Of a stretch of 64,000 bases of DNA, positions 34,109 to 41,883 are shown piece after piece; position 1 is the stretch's first letter, and every line of letters begins with the position of its first letter. The stretch spans positions 124,001-188,000 of the forward strand of contig JAFQHP010000009.1 of the NCBI GenBank assembly GCA_017397895.1, read 5' to 3'. The stretch is from Clostridia bacterium. Its GTDB lineage: Bacteria > Bacillota > Clostridia > Christensenellales > Aristaeellaceae. A model generated the notes under the pieces. It was not told the DNA's origin, did no database searches, and saw only the letters and a list, made by a program, of their open reading frames with translations. Position numbers and translations under genes: made by a program.

Positions 34109-35074
34109 ATGAAGCCTGTTACCACCCCCTGCAACAAAAACGCCCTGCCCTGCGTGCACCGGATGATGGAATACCTGGCAGATCTTTCCGGCTGCGGCAT
34201 CCTCACCGGCCAGCACACCAAAACCCGGGGAATGGAGGAACTTGACCACATCGAAAAAATCACCGGCAAGCAGCCTGCCCTGCTGGGCTTTGAGCTGCTC
34301 TCCTACTCCCCAAACATCAATTACCTGGACACCGATGAAGAATGCATGGAGGAAGTGGCCGGAAACTATGGCACCCTTCGCTAGGCCTGGGAATGGGCGG
34401 CGCAAAAAGGCGTGGTCACCTTCACCTGGCACTGGTTTTCTCCCCTTGGCGGGCACGGCAAATCCTTCTTTTCCGACAATACCGATTTTGATGCCGCCAG
34501 GGCCCTTATGGAAGGTGCCCCGGAAAACCGGGCGCTGCTGGCCGATATGGACATGATGGCCGGGCTTTTGCGCCCCTTCTGCGACGCCGGCGTGCCCATT
34601 TTGTGGCGGCCCTTCCATGAGGGGGACGGCAACTGGTTCTGGTGGGGCAAGCAGGGCGCAGAAACGGTGAAGGGCCTGTGGCGGCTGATGTATCATCGTT
34701 ATACCGATCTGCACGGCCTGAACAACCTGATCTGGGTGTGGAATTCGCCTGTTCCCGCCTGCTATCCCGGAGATGATACAGTGGACATCATCTCCCGGGA
34801 TATGTACCCGCCGGCCCATCAGCACACTGCCCAGACGGAAAAGCTGGAAGAGCTGAAGAAAATCACATCCCAGCCCAAGATCACCCTCATTGGTGAAATT
34901 GGTACCATTCCTTCTGTGGAAGCCCTGGCCGAGGAAAAAGCGCAATGGGTCAGCTACATGACCTGGTGCGGCGGCTTTGCCCTGACGGAGGATCATACCA
35001 CCAACGAAGAGCTGTGCGCCATGTACCATCACCCCTGGGCCGTCACCAAGGACCGCCTGCCTGTGCTTTATTGA
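34109..35074 (+). pseudogene. GH26-like beta-mannanase gene interrupted by an in-frame TAG
   Basis: Two open stretches in the same frame (34109-34381 and 34385-35074) encode one GH26-like enzyme of about 321 residues, broken only by TAG at codon 92 (34382-34384). The TAG falls between GTLR and AWEWAAQKG, just before the conserved VTFTWHW strand. The second part has WRPFHEGDGNWFWWG with the acid/base Glu and ITLIGEIGTIP with the likely nucleophile. A CAG to TAG change (Gln) would explain it. Ribosome site AAGGAG and promoter look intact, so inactivation is recent or the TAG is read through. No signal peptide. Confidence 0.85.
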
Positions 35075-35088
35075 CAAAAATAATGCAA

Positions 35089-35126
35089 CAAAAAACACCG
35101 GGAAGCAAAAGCCTCCCGGCGTTTTT
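35089..35126. terminator. bidirectional terminator
   Basis: A stem with core CCGGGA/TCCCGG, an AAAA loop, an A-run to the left and five Ts to the right serves the convergent GH26-like and XRE genes. Confidence 0.82.
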
Positions 35127-35130
35127 GTAT

Positions 35131-36300
35131 TTATTGCTTTATTTTTCGGACCCACGCCTGCCAGCGCCCATCCCTGACCATCTCTGCTCTCACCGTTTCT
35201 TCTTCGGGCACACACCAGGCCGGCCATTCCTCCGCAAGCTGTGCTGCCATACACGCGCTTTCCCCCGGGCCATCCTTCTTTTGTACCGCTGTCAGCCTGA
35301 TGAGCGGTGCGGTGTAGAAAGTCTCCTCCTTCTGCAGCCCATCATAGCGCCGCGCATTTTTCAGTGCCTCCTCCAGCGCATCAAAAGCCTCGTCCTGTTT
35401 GCCATCAGCCCACAGGTACACAGACAGCAGCATTTGCAGCCGGGCCACAAAGCCGCTGCGGTCCCCGTAGTTGCCGTCTGTGCATACAAGGTTCATGATT
35501 CCGATCGCATTTTGCACAGCCCGTGCTTTCTCCTCTGCCTGCAGCTTCCTGCCCCAGGCCATCACACAGCGCACCATCAGCAGGGCACAGGCACCGGCCG
35601 CCTCCAGCAGTGCTTCTCCATAGGCCGCCACCTGTGCTTTTCCATCCGCCGCCTGGATTTTCAGGAAAGGCCGGCTGCCCCAGATGCCGGGGGCTTCCTG
35701 GGCCAGGGCCAGCGCCTTTTCCCGCTGCCCCACGTTCAGGTACAATTGCATCATTTCCTCCACCGCCCGATGCCGCTCCTGCCCCGCTTCCAGCAGGGGC
35801 AGTGCTTTTTCATACAGTGCCATGGCCTCCCGCCATTCCGGGTATGTGCTGTGGGCAGCCGTATCATATACGCTGTATCCTTCCCTGTCCAATAAATGCC
35901 GCTCGCCCCTGCGCACATACCCTGCCCGCATCAAGGCAGATGCCAGGCGCAATATGATTCGTCCGCTGCCGGGGTATTCCATCACAGCTTCCCTTGCAAG
36001 CATGATACATTCGTCTATGTTCACGTCCCGGCCGTTGTTCATTTCGAGCATTGCATCCAACCGCTCTGCCAGCCCGTCAATCCGCCGGGGACGTTCATTC
36101 ATGTAGCCAAACAGTTCATCAATGGTCACCCCGAACAAATTGGCAATGGAAGGAATCATCATCACGTCCGGGCAGCTTTGCCCGCTTTCCCAGCGGGATA
36201 CCGCCTGGGGCGTTACCCCCAGCATTTCCGCTGTCTTTTCCTGAGTATATCCGCATTTTCTGCGAAGCTCCCGGATTTTTGTACCCAATTCAAACTGCAT
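35131..36300 (-). CDS. XRE family regulator with long TPR-like C-terminal region
   Basis: The 389-residue protein has an N-terminal HTH (residues 6-62; LRRKCGYTQEKTAEMLGVTP then AVSRWESG) of the lambda-repressor type. The remaining 320 residues are helical and Ala/Leu/Glu-rich with repeated Y-x-K-A-L-x-L-L patterns, resembling tetratricopeptide-like repeats that may sense a peptide or protein. Start 36300 is set by AGGAGG 6 nt upstream; the longer open frame has no ribosome site. The regulated genes are unknown; the broken GH26-like gene is its convergent neighbour. Confidence 0.88.
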   Translation of the reverse strand: MQFELGTKIRELRRKCGYTQEKTAEMLGVTPQAVSRWESGQSCPDVMMIPSIANLFGVTIDELFGYMNERPRRIDGLAERLDAMLEMNNGRDVNIDECIMLAREAVMEYPGSGRIILRLASALMRAGYVRRGERHLLDREGYSVYDTAAHSTYPEWREAMALYEKALPLLEAGQERHRAVEEMMQLYLNVGQREKALALAQEAPGIWGSRPFLKIQAADGKAQVAAYGEALLEAAGACALLMVRCVMAWGRKLQAEEKARAVQNAIGIMNLVCTDGNYGDRSGFVARLQMLLSVYLWADGKQDEAFDALEEALKNARRYDGLQKEETFYTAPLIRLTAVQKKDGPGESACMAAQLAEEWPAWCVPEEETVRAEMVRDGRWQAWVRKIKQ

Positions 36301-36402
36301 ATCGTTTCCTCCTGTTCGTTCATCACCGGTGTACTTCCATGGTAGCACCAATTTGATGAAAAGCCATACCGTCCCGGTTTCGCCCATCTCAACCGTAAAT
36401 TG

Positions 36403-36434
36403 AAAAAACGCCAAAGGCATCAGCACTTTGGCGT
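36403..36434 (-). terminator. intrinsic terminator of typA
   Basis: ACGCCAAAG and CTTTGGCGT form a 9-bp stem; on the minus strand it is followed by six Us. Confidence 0.88.
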
Positions 36435-36444
36435 TTGGTTTATT

Positions 36445-38271
36445 TTACTTTTTCGTTTTGCTCAGGTCCTTGGCCCGCTGTTCGTGGCTGAGGGTGCGCT
36501 TGCGCATCCGCAGGGACTTGGGGGTGATCTCCAGCAGCTCATCGTCATCGATGAATTCCAGACATTCTTCCAAGGTCAGCGGATGCACGGACACAAGGCG
36601 CAGGCTGTCTTCCGAAGCGGAAGCATTGCGCATATTGGTCACGTGCTTTTGCTTGCACACGTTCACCACGATATCGCCGGGGCGGCTGGATTCGCCGCAG
36701 ATCATACCGGCGTACACAGGGGTCTGGTTGCTGATGAAGAGGGTGCCGCGTTCCTGCACATAGAACAGGGCGTACTGGGTGGTTTCGCCGGTTTCGTAGC
36801 ACACCAGGGCGCCCACATTGCGGTGGGGAATATCGCCCTTGTATTCTTCGTAATGGTCGAACACGGCGCTCATGATGCCTTCGCCCCGGGTATCGGTGAG
36901 GAATTCACTGCGATAGCCAAACAGGCCGCGGCTTGGCACCAGGAACTCCAGGCGCACCCGGTCGCCGCCGCCCATACTTTCCAGGGTACCCCTGCGGCGG
37001 CCGATCTTTTCGATCACAGCGCCGGCATGGGCCTGGGGCACATCGGCCACCATGCGCTCGATGGGCTCCATCTTCTTGCCGTTTTCATAACGATAAATCA
37101 CTTCCGGCTTGCTCACCTGGAACTCATAGCCCTCCCGGCGCATGGTTTCGATGAGGATGGACAAGTGCAATTCGCCTCTGCCCCACACTTCGAACTGGTC
37201 CGGGGTGTCCCCTTCCTTCACCCGGAGGGAAACGTCGGTTTCCAACTCGCGGAACAGGCGTGCACGCAGGTGGCGGCTGGTAACGAAGGTACCTTCCCGG
37301 CCGGCAAAGGGGCTGTCGTTGACGGAGAAGGTCATGGTGACGGTGGGCTCGGTAATGGCCACAAAGGGCAGGGCGCACACGTCGGCAGGGTCACACACGG
37401 TATCGCCGATGGAGATATCCGCAAGGCCGGTCAGGGCCACAATATCGCCCATGGATACGCTTTCGGAAGGCACTCTTTTCAGGCCGTCATAGACGGAAAG
37501 GGCGGTCAGCCGCCAGGGGGCGGTGGTATTTTCGGGATGCTCCGCATTGCAGCGCACCACCATCATGCCGTCCTTCAAAGTGCCCCGGGTGATGCGGCCG
37601 ATGCCGATGCGGCCCACATATTCGTTATAGTCGATGGTGGAAATGAGCACCTGGGCCGGGCCTTCCGTATCCCCTTCGGGAGCGGGGATGTACTTCATGA
37701 TGGTATCAAACAAAGGCTTCAGGTCCTCGCCGGGCTGTTCCAGATCCAGCGTGGCGGTACCCTTGCGGGCGGAAGCGTAAATGATGGGCCGGTCCAGGGT
37801 TTCGGGATCGGCGTCCAGCTCGATGAGCAGATCCACCAGTTCGTCCACCACTTCATCGCAGCGGGCGTCGGGCCTGTCCACCTTATTGATCACCAGCAGC
37901 ACCGGCAGCTTCAGGCCCAGGGCCTTCTGCAGCACAAAGCGGGTCTGGGGCATGGGGCCTTCAAAACTGTCCACAAGCAGCAGCACGCCGTCCACCATTT
38001 TCAGCACGCGCTCCACCTCGCCGCCGAAATCGGCGTGGCCGGGGGTGTCCACAATGTTGATCTTGGCGTCGCCGTAATGCACGGCGGTGTTCTTGGCCAG
38101 GATGGTAATGCCGCGTTCTTTCTCCAGGTCATTGGAGTCCATCACGCGTTCGGCCACCTGCTGGTTCTGGCGGAACACACCGCCCTGACGCAGCATCTGG
38201 TCCACCAGGGTGGTCTTGCCGTGGTCAACGTGGGCGATGATGGCAATATTGCGAATATCGTTACGGATCAT
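36445..38271 (-). CDS. typA: translational GTPase TypA/BipA
   Basis: TypA is a ribosome-binding GTPase involved in 50S assembly and stress responses. The 608 residues start MIRNDIRNIAIIAHVDHGKTTL (P-loop at about 13-20), then ERGITILAKN (switch I), DTPGHADFGGEVERVL (G3), NKVDRPDAR (G4), EF-Tu-like domains, and the TypA-specific C-terminal domain ending in ALRKTK-like basic residues (LSKTKK). Start 38271 follows AAGGAG by 7 nt. Monocistronic with its own promoter and terminator. Confidence 0.97.
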   Translation of the reverse strand: MIRNDIRNIAIIAHVDHGKTTLVDQMLRQGGVFRQNQQVAERVMDSNDLEKERGITILAKNTAVHYGDAKINIVDTPGHADFGGEVERVLKMVDGVLLLVDSFEGPMPQTRFVLQKALGLKLPVLLVINKVDRPDARCDEVVDELVDLLIELDADPETLDRPIIYASARKGTATLDLEQPGEDLKPLFDTIMKYIPAPEGDTEGPAQVLISTIDYNEYVGRIGIGRITRGTLKDGMMVVRCNAEHPENTTAPWRLTALSVYDGLKRVPSESVSMGDIVALTGLADISIGDTVCDPADVCALPFVAITEPTVTMTFSVNDSPFAGREGTFVTSRHLRARLFRELETDVSLRVKEGDTPDQFEVWGRGELHLSILIETMRREGYEFQVSKPEVIYRYENGKKMEPIERMVADVPQAHAGAVIEKIGRRRGTLESMGGGDRVRLEFLVPSRGLFGYRSEFLTDTRGEGIMSAVFDHYEEYKGDIPHRNVGALVCYETGETTQYALFYVQERGTLFISNQTPVYAGMICGESSRPGDIVVNVCKQKHVTNMRNASASEDSLRLVSVHPLTLEECLEFIDDDELLEITPKSLRMRKRTLSHEQRAKDLSKTKK

Positions 38272-38312
38272 AGGTTTTCTCCTTCTTTCAGTTGGCACTA
38301 AACCAACAATAT

Positions 38313-38341
38313 ATTTTACAGTTCCTTCCCCTGCTTGTCAA
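38313..38341 (-). promoter_or_regulatory. sigma-A type promoter of typA
   Basis: Perfect TTGACA and TAAAAT spaced by 17 nt on the minus strand. A small hairpin GTTGG/CCAAC lies in the 5' leader. Confidence 0.78.
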
Positions 38342-38422
38342 CCGCTGCGCCTGGAAAAAGGCCGGCTTTAGGAAATTTTTTATCATTTTCCGATCACTTT
38401 CCGCCCTGGGCCGGCCTGTGCC

Positions 38423-38451
38423 TTGACTTTTTCGGAAAAATAAAGCATAAT
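38423..38451 (+). promoter_or_regulatory. sigma-A type promoter of the DUF512-der-plsY operon
   Basis: TTGACT and CATAAT spaced by 17 nt, 36 nt before the first start codon. Confidence 0.65.
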
Positions 38452-38487
38452 TATCATGTTGTTTTATGCCCATGCAGGAGGTATTTC

Positions 38488-39786
38488 ATGGAACACAGGA
38501 TTGAGTTCGTCCAGCCCCACGGCATTGCCTGGCGGCGGGGCGTGCGCCCGGGAGATACGCTCATCTCCATCAACGGGGAACAGGTGATCGACCATATCGA
38601 TTACCAGGCGCTTTCTGCCCGGCAGAAGGTGGATCTGATGATCCGCACCGAAACCGGCGAAGAAAAAAATGTGCGCATTATCAAGGCAAAAAGCGCACCC
38701 CTTGGCCTGTCCCTGTCCGATACCGCCTGCGTTTCCCCCCGCACCTGCCGCAACAAGTGCATCTTCTGCTTCATTGACCAGATGCCCCCCGGCATGCGGG
38801 AAACCCTCTATGTGAAGGACGACGACTGGCGTTTTTCCCTGATGATGGGCAATTATGTGACACTGACCAATGTGGACGATGAAGAATTTGACCGCATTGT
38901 GCGCCGCAAGGCCAGCCCTTTGTACATCTCCGTCCACACAACCGACCCTGCGCTCCGCTGCCGGATGCTGAACAACCGCTTTGCCGGCAATATTCTGGAA
39001 AGGCTGCAAAGGCTCCATGACGCCGGACTCACCTTCCATTGCCAGATTGTTTTGTGCCCCGGCTGGAACGACGGAAAACAGCTGGAAAAAACGCTTACCG
39101 ACCTGTACGCCCTCTCTCCATACGCAAAAAGCTGCGCCCTGGTGCCGGTGGGGCTGACCCGTTTCCGGGAAGGCCTGGCGGACGTAAAGCCCTTCACAAA
39201 GGAAAGCGCCCAGGCCGTTTTGCAGCTTGCAGAAACTTTCCAGCAAAAGGCCCTGGCCGAGATGTACACCCGGTTCGTTTTCCCGTCCGACGAAATGTAC
39301 CTGATTGCAGGCCGGGAAATTCCTGCAGAGGAAGCGTACGAAGGCTATCCCCAGATTGAAAACGGCGTGGGCCTGGTACGCAAAACGGAGGAAGCCTTGA
39401 AAGCAGCAGCGGCAGAAAATACCCTGCCCGCAAAAAAACGCTCCGTGGTCATCCCCTGCGGCACGTCCATTGCCCCGGTAATGAAAAAATGGATGGATAT
39501 GTACGCCCCGGAAGGGGTATCCGTCACGGTGCTGCCGGTGAAAAACAATTTCTTCGGCCACACCGTTACCGTCACCGGCCTGCTCACCGGCAATGATATT
39601 GCCGCCGCCCTGCAGGGCCGAAAGGAGGACGAAGCGCTGCTTTGCTCCAATACCCTCCGGGAGGAACAGGACCTGTTCCTGGACGATTCTTCCATCGAAG
39701 AATTGCGCGCCTCCATCCCCATGCCTCTCACCCTTACGCCCAACGACGGTGCATCCCTGTACCGTGCGCTGCTGGGCATTGAATAA
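38488..39786 (+). CDS. DUF512 family radical SAM-like protein
   Basis: The 432-residue protein has an N-terminal PDZ-like part (AWRRGVRPGDTLISING), the Cys cluster CRNKCIFC near residues 87-94, which fits a variant radical SAM motif, and the C-terminal DUF512 region (MYLIAGREIPAEEAYEGYPQIENGVGL). The family is conserved in Clostridia and Cyanobacteria, usually next to der, as here; function is unknown but a link to ribosome assembly has been suggested by context. Start 38488 follows AGGAGG by 6 nt; the upstream in-frame extension has no ribosome site. Confidence 0.92.
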   Translation: MEHRIEFVQPHGIAWRRGVRPGDTLISINGEQVIDHIDYQALSARQKVDLMIRTETGEEKNVRIIKAKSAPLGLSLSDTACVSPRTCRNKCIFCFIDQMPPGMRETLYVKDDDWRFSLMMGNYVTLTNVDDEEFDRIVRRKASPLYISVHTTDPALRCRMLNNRFAGNILERLQRLHDAGLTFHCQIVLCPGWNDGKQLEKTLTDLYALSPYAKSCALVPVGLTRFREGLADVKPFTKESAQAVLQLAETFQQKALAEMYTRFVFPSDEMYLIAGREIPAEEAYEGYPQIENGVGLVRKTEEALKAAAAENTLPAKKRSVVIPCGTSIAPVMKKWMDMYAPEGVSVTVLPVKNNFFGHTVTVTGLLTGNDIAAALQGRKEDEALLCSNTLREEQDLFLDDSSIEELRASIPMPLTLTPNDGASLYRALLGIE

Positions 39787-39804
39787 ACAAGGAGGTTCCC
39801 TTCC

Positions 39805-41151
39805 ATGCCTCAAAAACCCCTGGTTGCCATTGTTGGCCGGCCCAACGTTGGCAAATCCACCTTCTTCAATAAAATCACCGGCCACCGCATCGCCATCGTG
39901 GAGGATATCCCCGGCGTCACGAGGGACCGCATCTGTGCCGATGTGGAATGGCTCAGCCGCAAGTTCACCCTCATCGATACCGGCGGTATCGATCCCAAAT
40001 CCGACGACGTGCTTTTGTCCCAGATGCGCCACCAGGCCCAGATTGCCATGGACATGGCGGATGTGATCTGCTTTTTCACCGACGCCCGGGTGGGCCTGAC
40101 GCCGGATGACGAAGAAGTGGCGGTCATGCTGCGGCGCACCCATAAGCCCGTCATTCTGGTGGTAAACAAGCTGGACCACAGCGGCCTGGAAGAGGTGCGC
40201 TACGAATTCTACGCCCTGGGCCTTGGAGACCCCATCGGCATTTCCTCGGTAAACATGCTGGGCCTTGGGGATCTATTGGACGAAATCGTATCCCACCTGC
40301 CCGTGCAGGAAGAAGAGGATGAAGAGGACGAACAGAAAGTGATCCAGCTGGCAGTGGTAGGCCGGCCCAATGTGGGCAAGTCCTCCCTGGTGAACCGCCT
40401 CCTGGGCCAGGACCGCACCATGGTTTCCAACATCCCCGGCACCACAAGAGACGCCATCGATACAGAATTCCAGGGCCCCGACGGCACCCGATACAACATC
40501 ATCGATACCGCCGGCATCCGCCGCAAGCGGGCCATCGAGGACGAATCCCTGGAACGCTACAGCGTCATCCGCTCCATTGCCGCCATCAAGCGCTGCGACG
40601 TGGCGCTGCTTCTCATCGACGCCCAGGAAGGCGTAACGGAGCAGGACGCCCGCATTGCCGGCATGGTGCACGAAGAGGGCAAGGCCGCCGTGGTGATCGT
40701 GAACAAATGGGACGCCCTCACCAAGGAAACCGGCACCTTTGAAAAATACAAAAAGCAGGTGCTGGAAGATCTGAAATTCATGGATTATGCACCGGTATTG
40801 TTCATTTCCGCCCTCACCGGCCAGCGGGCACAGAATGTGCTGCCGGAAGTGAACAAGGTGTATGAGCAGGCCAGCCGCCGTATCGGCACCGGCGCCCTCA
40901 ACGATGTGCTGGGCGATGCCCAGATGGCGCTGCAGCCCCCGGTGATCCAGGGCCGCAAGCTGAAAATCTATTACGCCACCCAGCCGGCCACCTGCCCCCC
41001 CACCTTCGCCCTGTTTATCAACAGTGAAGTATTGATGCATTTTTCCTACCAGCGCTACCTGGAAAACTGCATCCGCAAGGCATTCGGCTTTGAAGGCACC
41101 CCCATCCGCTTCTCGCTGAGAGAAAAGAAAAAGGAGGACGCAAAACCGTGA
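39805..41151 (+). CDS. der: ribosome biogenesis GTPase Der (EngA)
   Basis: Der is a tandem GTPase needed for 50S subunit assembly. The 448 residues contain two G domains: first P-loop GRPNVGKSTFF at about 11-21 with DTGGI (G3), and second P-loop GRPNVGKSSLV near 184-194 with DTAGIRRK and NKWD. The C-terminal KH-like domain is at about 355-440. An acidic linker (EEEDEEDEQK) joins the G domains. It lies 18 nt after the DUF512 gene and overlaps plsY by 4 nt (GTGA). Confidence 0.98.
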   Translation: MPQKPLVAIVGRPNVGKSTFFNKITGHRIAIVEDIPGVTRDRICADVEWLSRKFTLIDTGGIDPKSDDVLLSQMRHQAQIAMDMADVICFFTDARVGLTPDDEEVAVMLRRTHKPVILVVNKLDHSGLEEVRYEFYALGLGDPIGISSVNMLGLGDLLDEIVSHLPVQEEEDEEDEQKVIQLAVVGRPNVGKSSLVNRLLGQDRTMVSNIPGTTRDAIDTEFQGPDGTRYNIIDTAGIRRKRAIEDESLERYSVIRSIAAIKRCDVALLLIDAQEGVTEQDARIAGMVHEEGKAAVVIVNKWDALTKETGTFEKYKKQVLEDLKFMDYAPVLFISALTGQRAQNVLPEVNKVYEQASRRIGTGALNDVLGDAQMALQPPVIQGRKLKIYYATQPATCPPTFALFINSEVLMHFSYQRYLENCIRKAFGFEGTPIRFSLREKKKEDAKP

Positions 41152-41750
41152 TCGACATCCTGAAATACCTTCTGGTGGCCGTTGCCGCCTATCTGCTTGG
41201 CAGCTTCTCCACCGGCATTCTGGTGGCCAATAAACTGGGCCACGATATCCGCTCCGAAGGCAGCAAAAACACAGGCGCTTCCAACGCCCTGCGTGTGCTG
41301 GGTCTGAAGGGCGGCGCCATCGTGTTCCTGGGCGATTTCATCAAGGCCTCCATCGCTGTGGGCATCGGCCATCTGCTGCTGGGGCTGCATGGTGCCATGG
41401 TGGGCGGCCTGTGTGTGGTGCTGGGCCACAACTGGCCCATCTTCTTCGGCTTCAAGGGCGGCAAGGGCATTGCCTGCTCCGCTGCCATTGTGGTGCTCAC
41501 GTTCTTCTGGCAGGGCCTGGCCGCTATCCTGATCTGCCTGGCGGTCATTTACTTCACCCGCTACATTTCCTTGGGCAGCCTTACCATGCTGGCCGTGTTT
41601 TTCATCCTGGTCACCCTCACCGCTCCCTTCTGGCCCTATGGCATCTGGGCGCTGGTGCTGCTGGGGCTTGGCGTATGGCGGCATCATGCCAATATCGAAC
41701 GGCTGAAGAACGGCACGGAAAACAAGCTGGGCCAGAAGGCCAAGGCGTAA
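41148..41750 (+). CDS. plsY: glycerol-3-phosphate acyltransferase PlsY
   Basis: PlsY transfers the acyl group from acyl-phosphate (made by PlsX, 7.9 kb) to glycerol 3-phosphate at the membrane. The 200-residue protein has five hydrophobic segments and the three conserved loops: GSFSTG near 21-26, the EGSKNTGASNALRVLG block near 43-58, and GHNWPIFFGFKGGKG near 97-111. The start is GTG overlapping the der stop. It is the last gene of the DUF512-der-plsY operon. Confidence 0.97.
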   Translation: MIDILKYLLVAVAAYLLGSFSTGILVANKLGHDIRSEGSKNTGASNALRVLGLKGGAIVFLGDFIKASIAVGIGHLLLGLHGAMVGGLCVVLGHNWPIFFGFKGGKGIACSAAIVVLTFFWQGLAAILICLAVIYFTRYISLGSLTMLAVFFILVTLTAPFWPYGIWALVLLGLGVWRHHANIERLKNGTENKLGQKAKA

Positions 41751-41765
41751 AAAAAGGTTCCTTCG

Positions 41766-41800
41766 GTGCTGCCGGAATTTTTCCGGCAGTGCTTTTTTTT
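41766..41800 (+). terminator. intrinsic terminator of the der-plsY operon
   Basis: CTGCCGGAA and TTCCGGCAG form a 9-bp stem followed by eight Ts. Confidence 0.9.
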
Positions 41801-41812
41801 ATTGGCCGGATA

Positions 41813-41821
41813 TGGTATAAT
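41813..41821 (+). promoter_or_regulatory. extended -10 promoter of pcrA-ligA
   Basis: TGG-TATAAT lies 62 nt before the pcrA start; no convincing -35 box is visible because the upstream side is the T-run of the preceding terminator. Confidence 0.55.
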
Positions 41822-41883
41822 TATTGTAGATTATTATGGCTATTTATTGCCGTTCACCGATACCGTGAAGAAAGAGGGAGCCC

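Noticed and set aside
34109..34384. A separate 91-residue gene before the GH26-like fragment
   Set aside because: It is in the same frame as the downstream part, and both together complete one GH26-like domain, so they are one interrupted gene.
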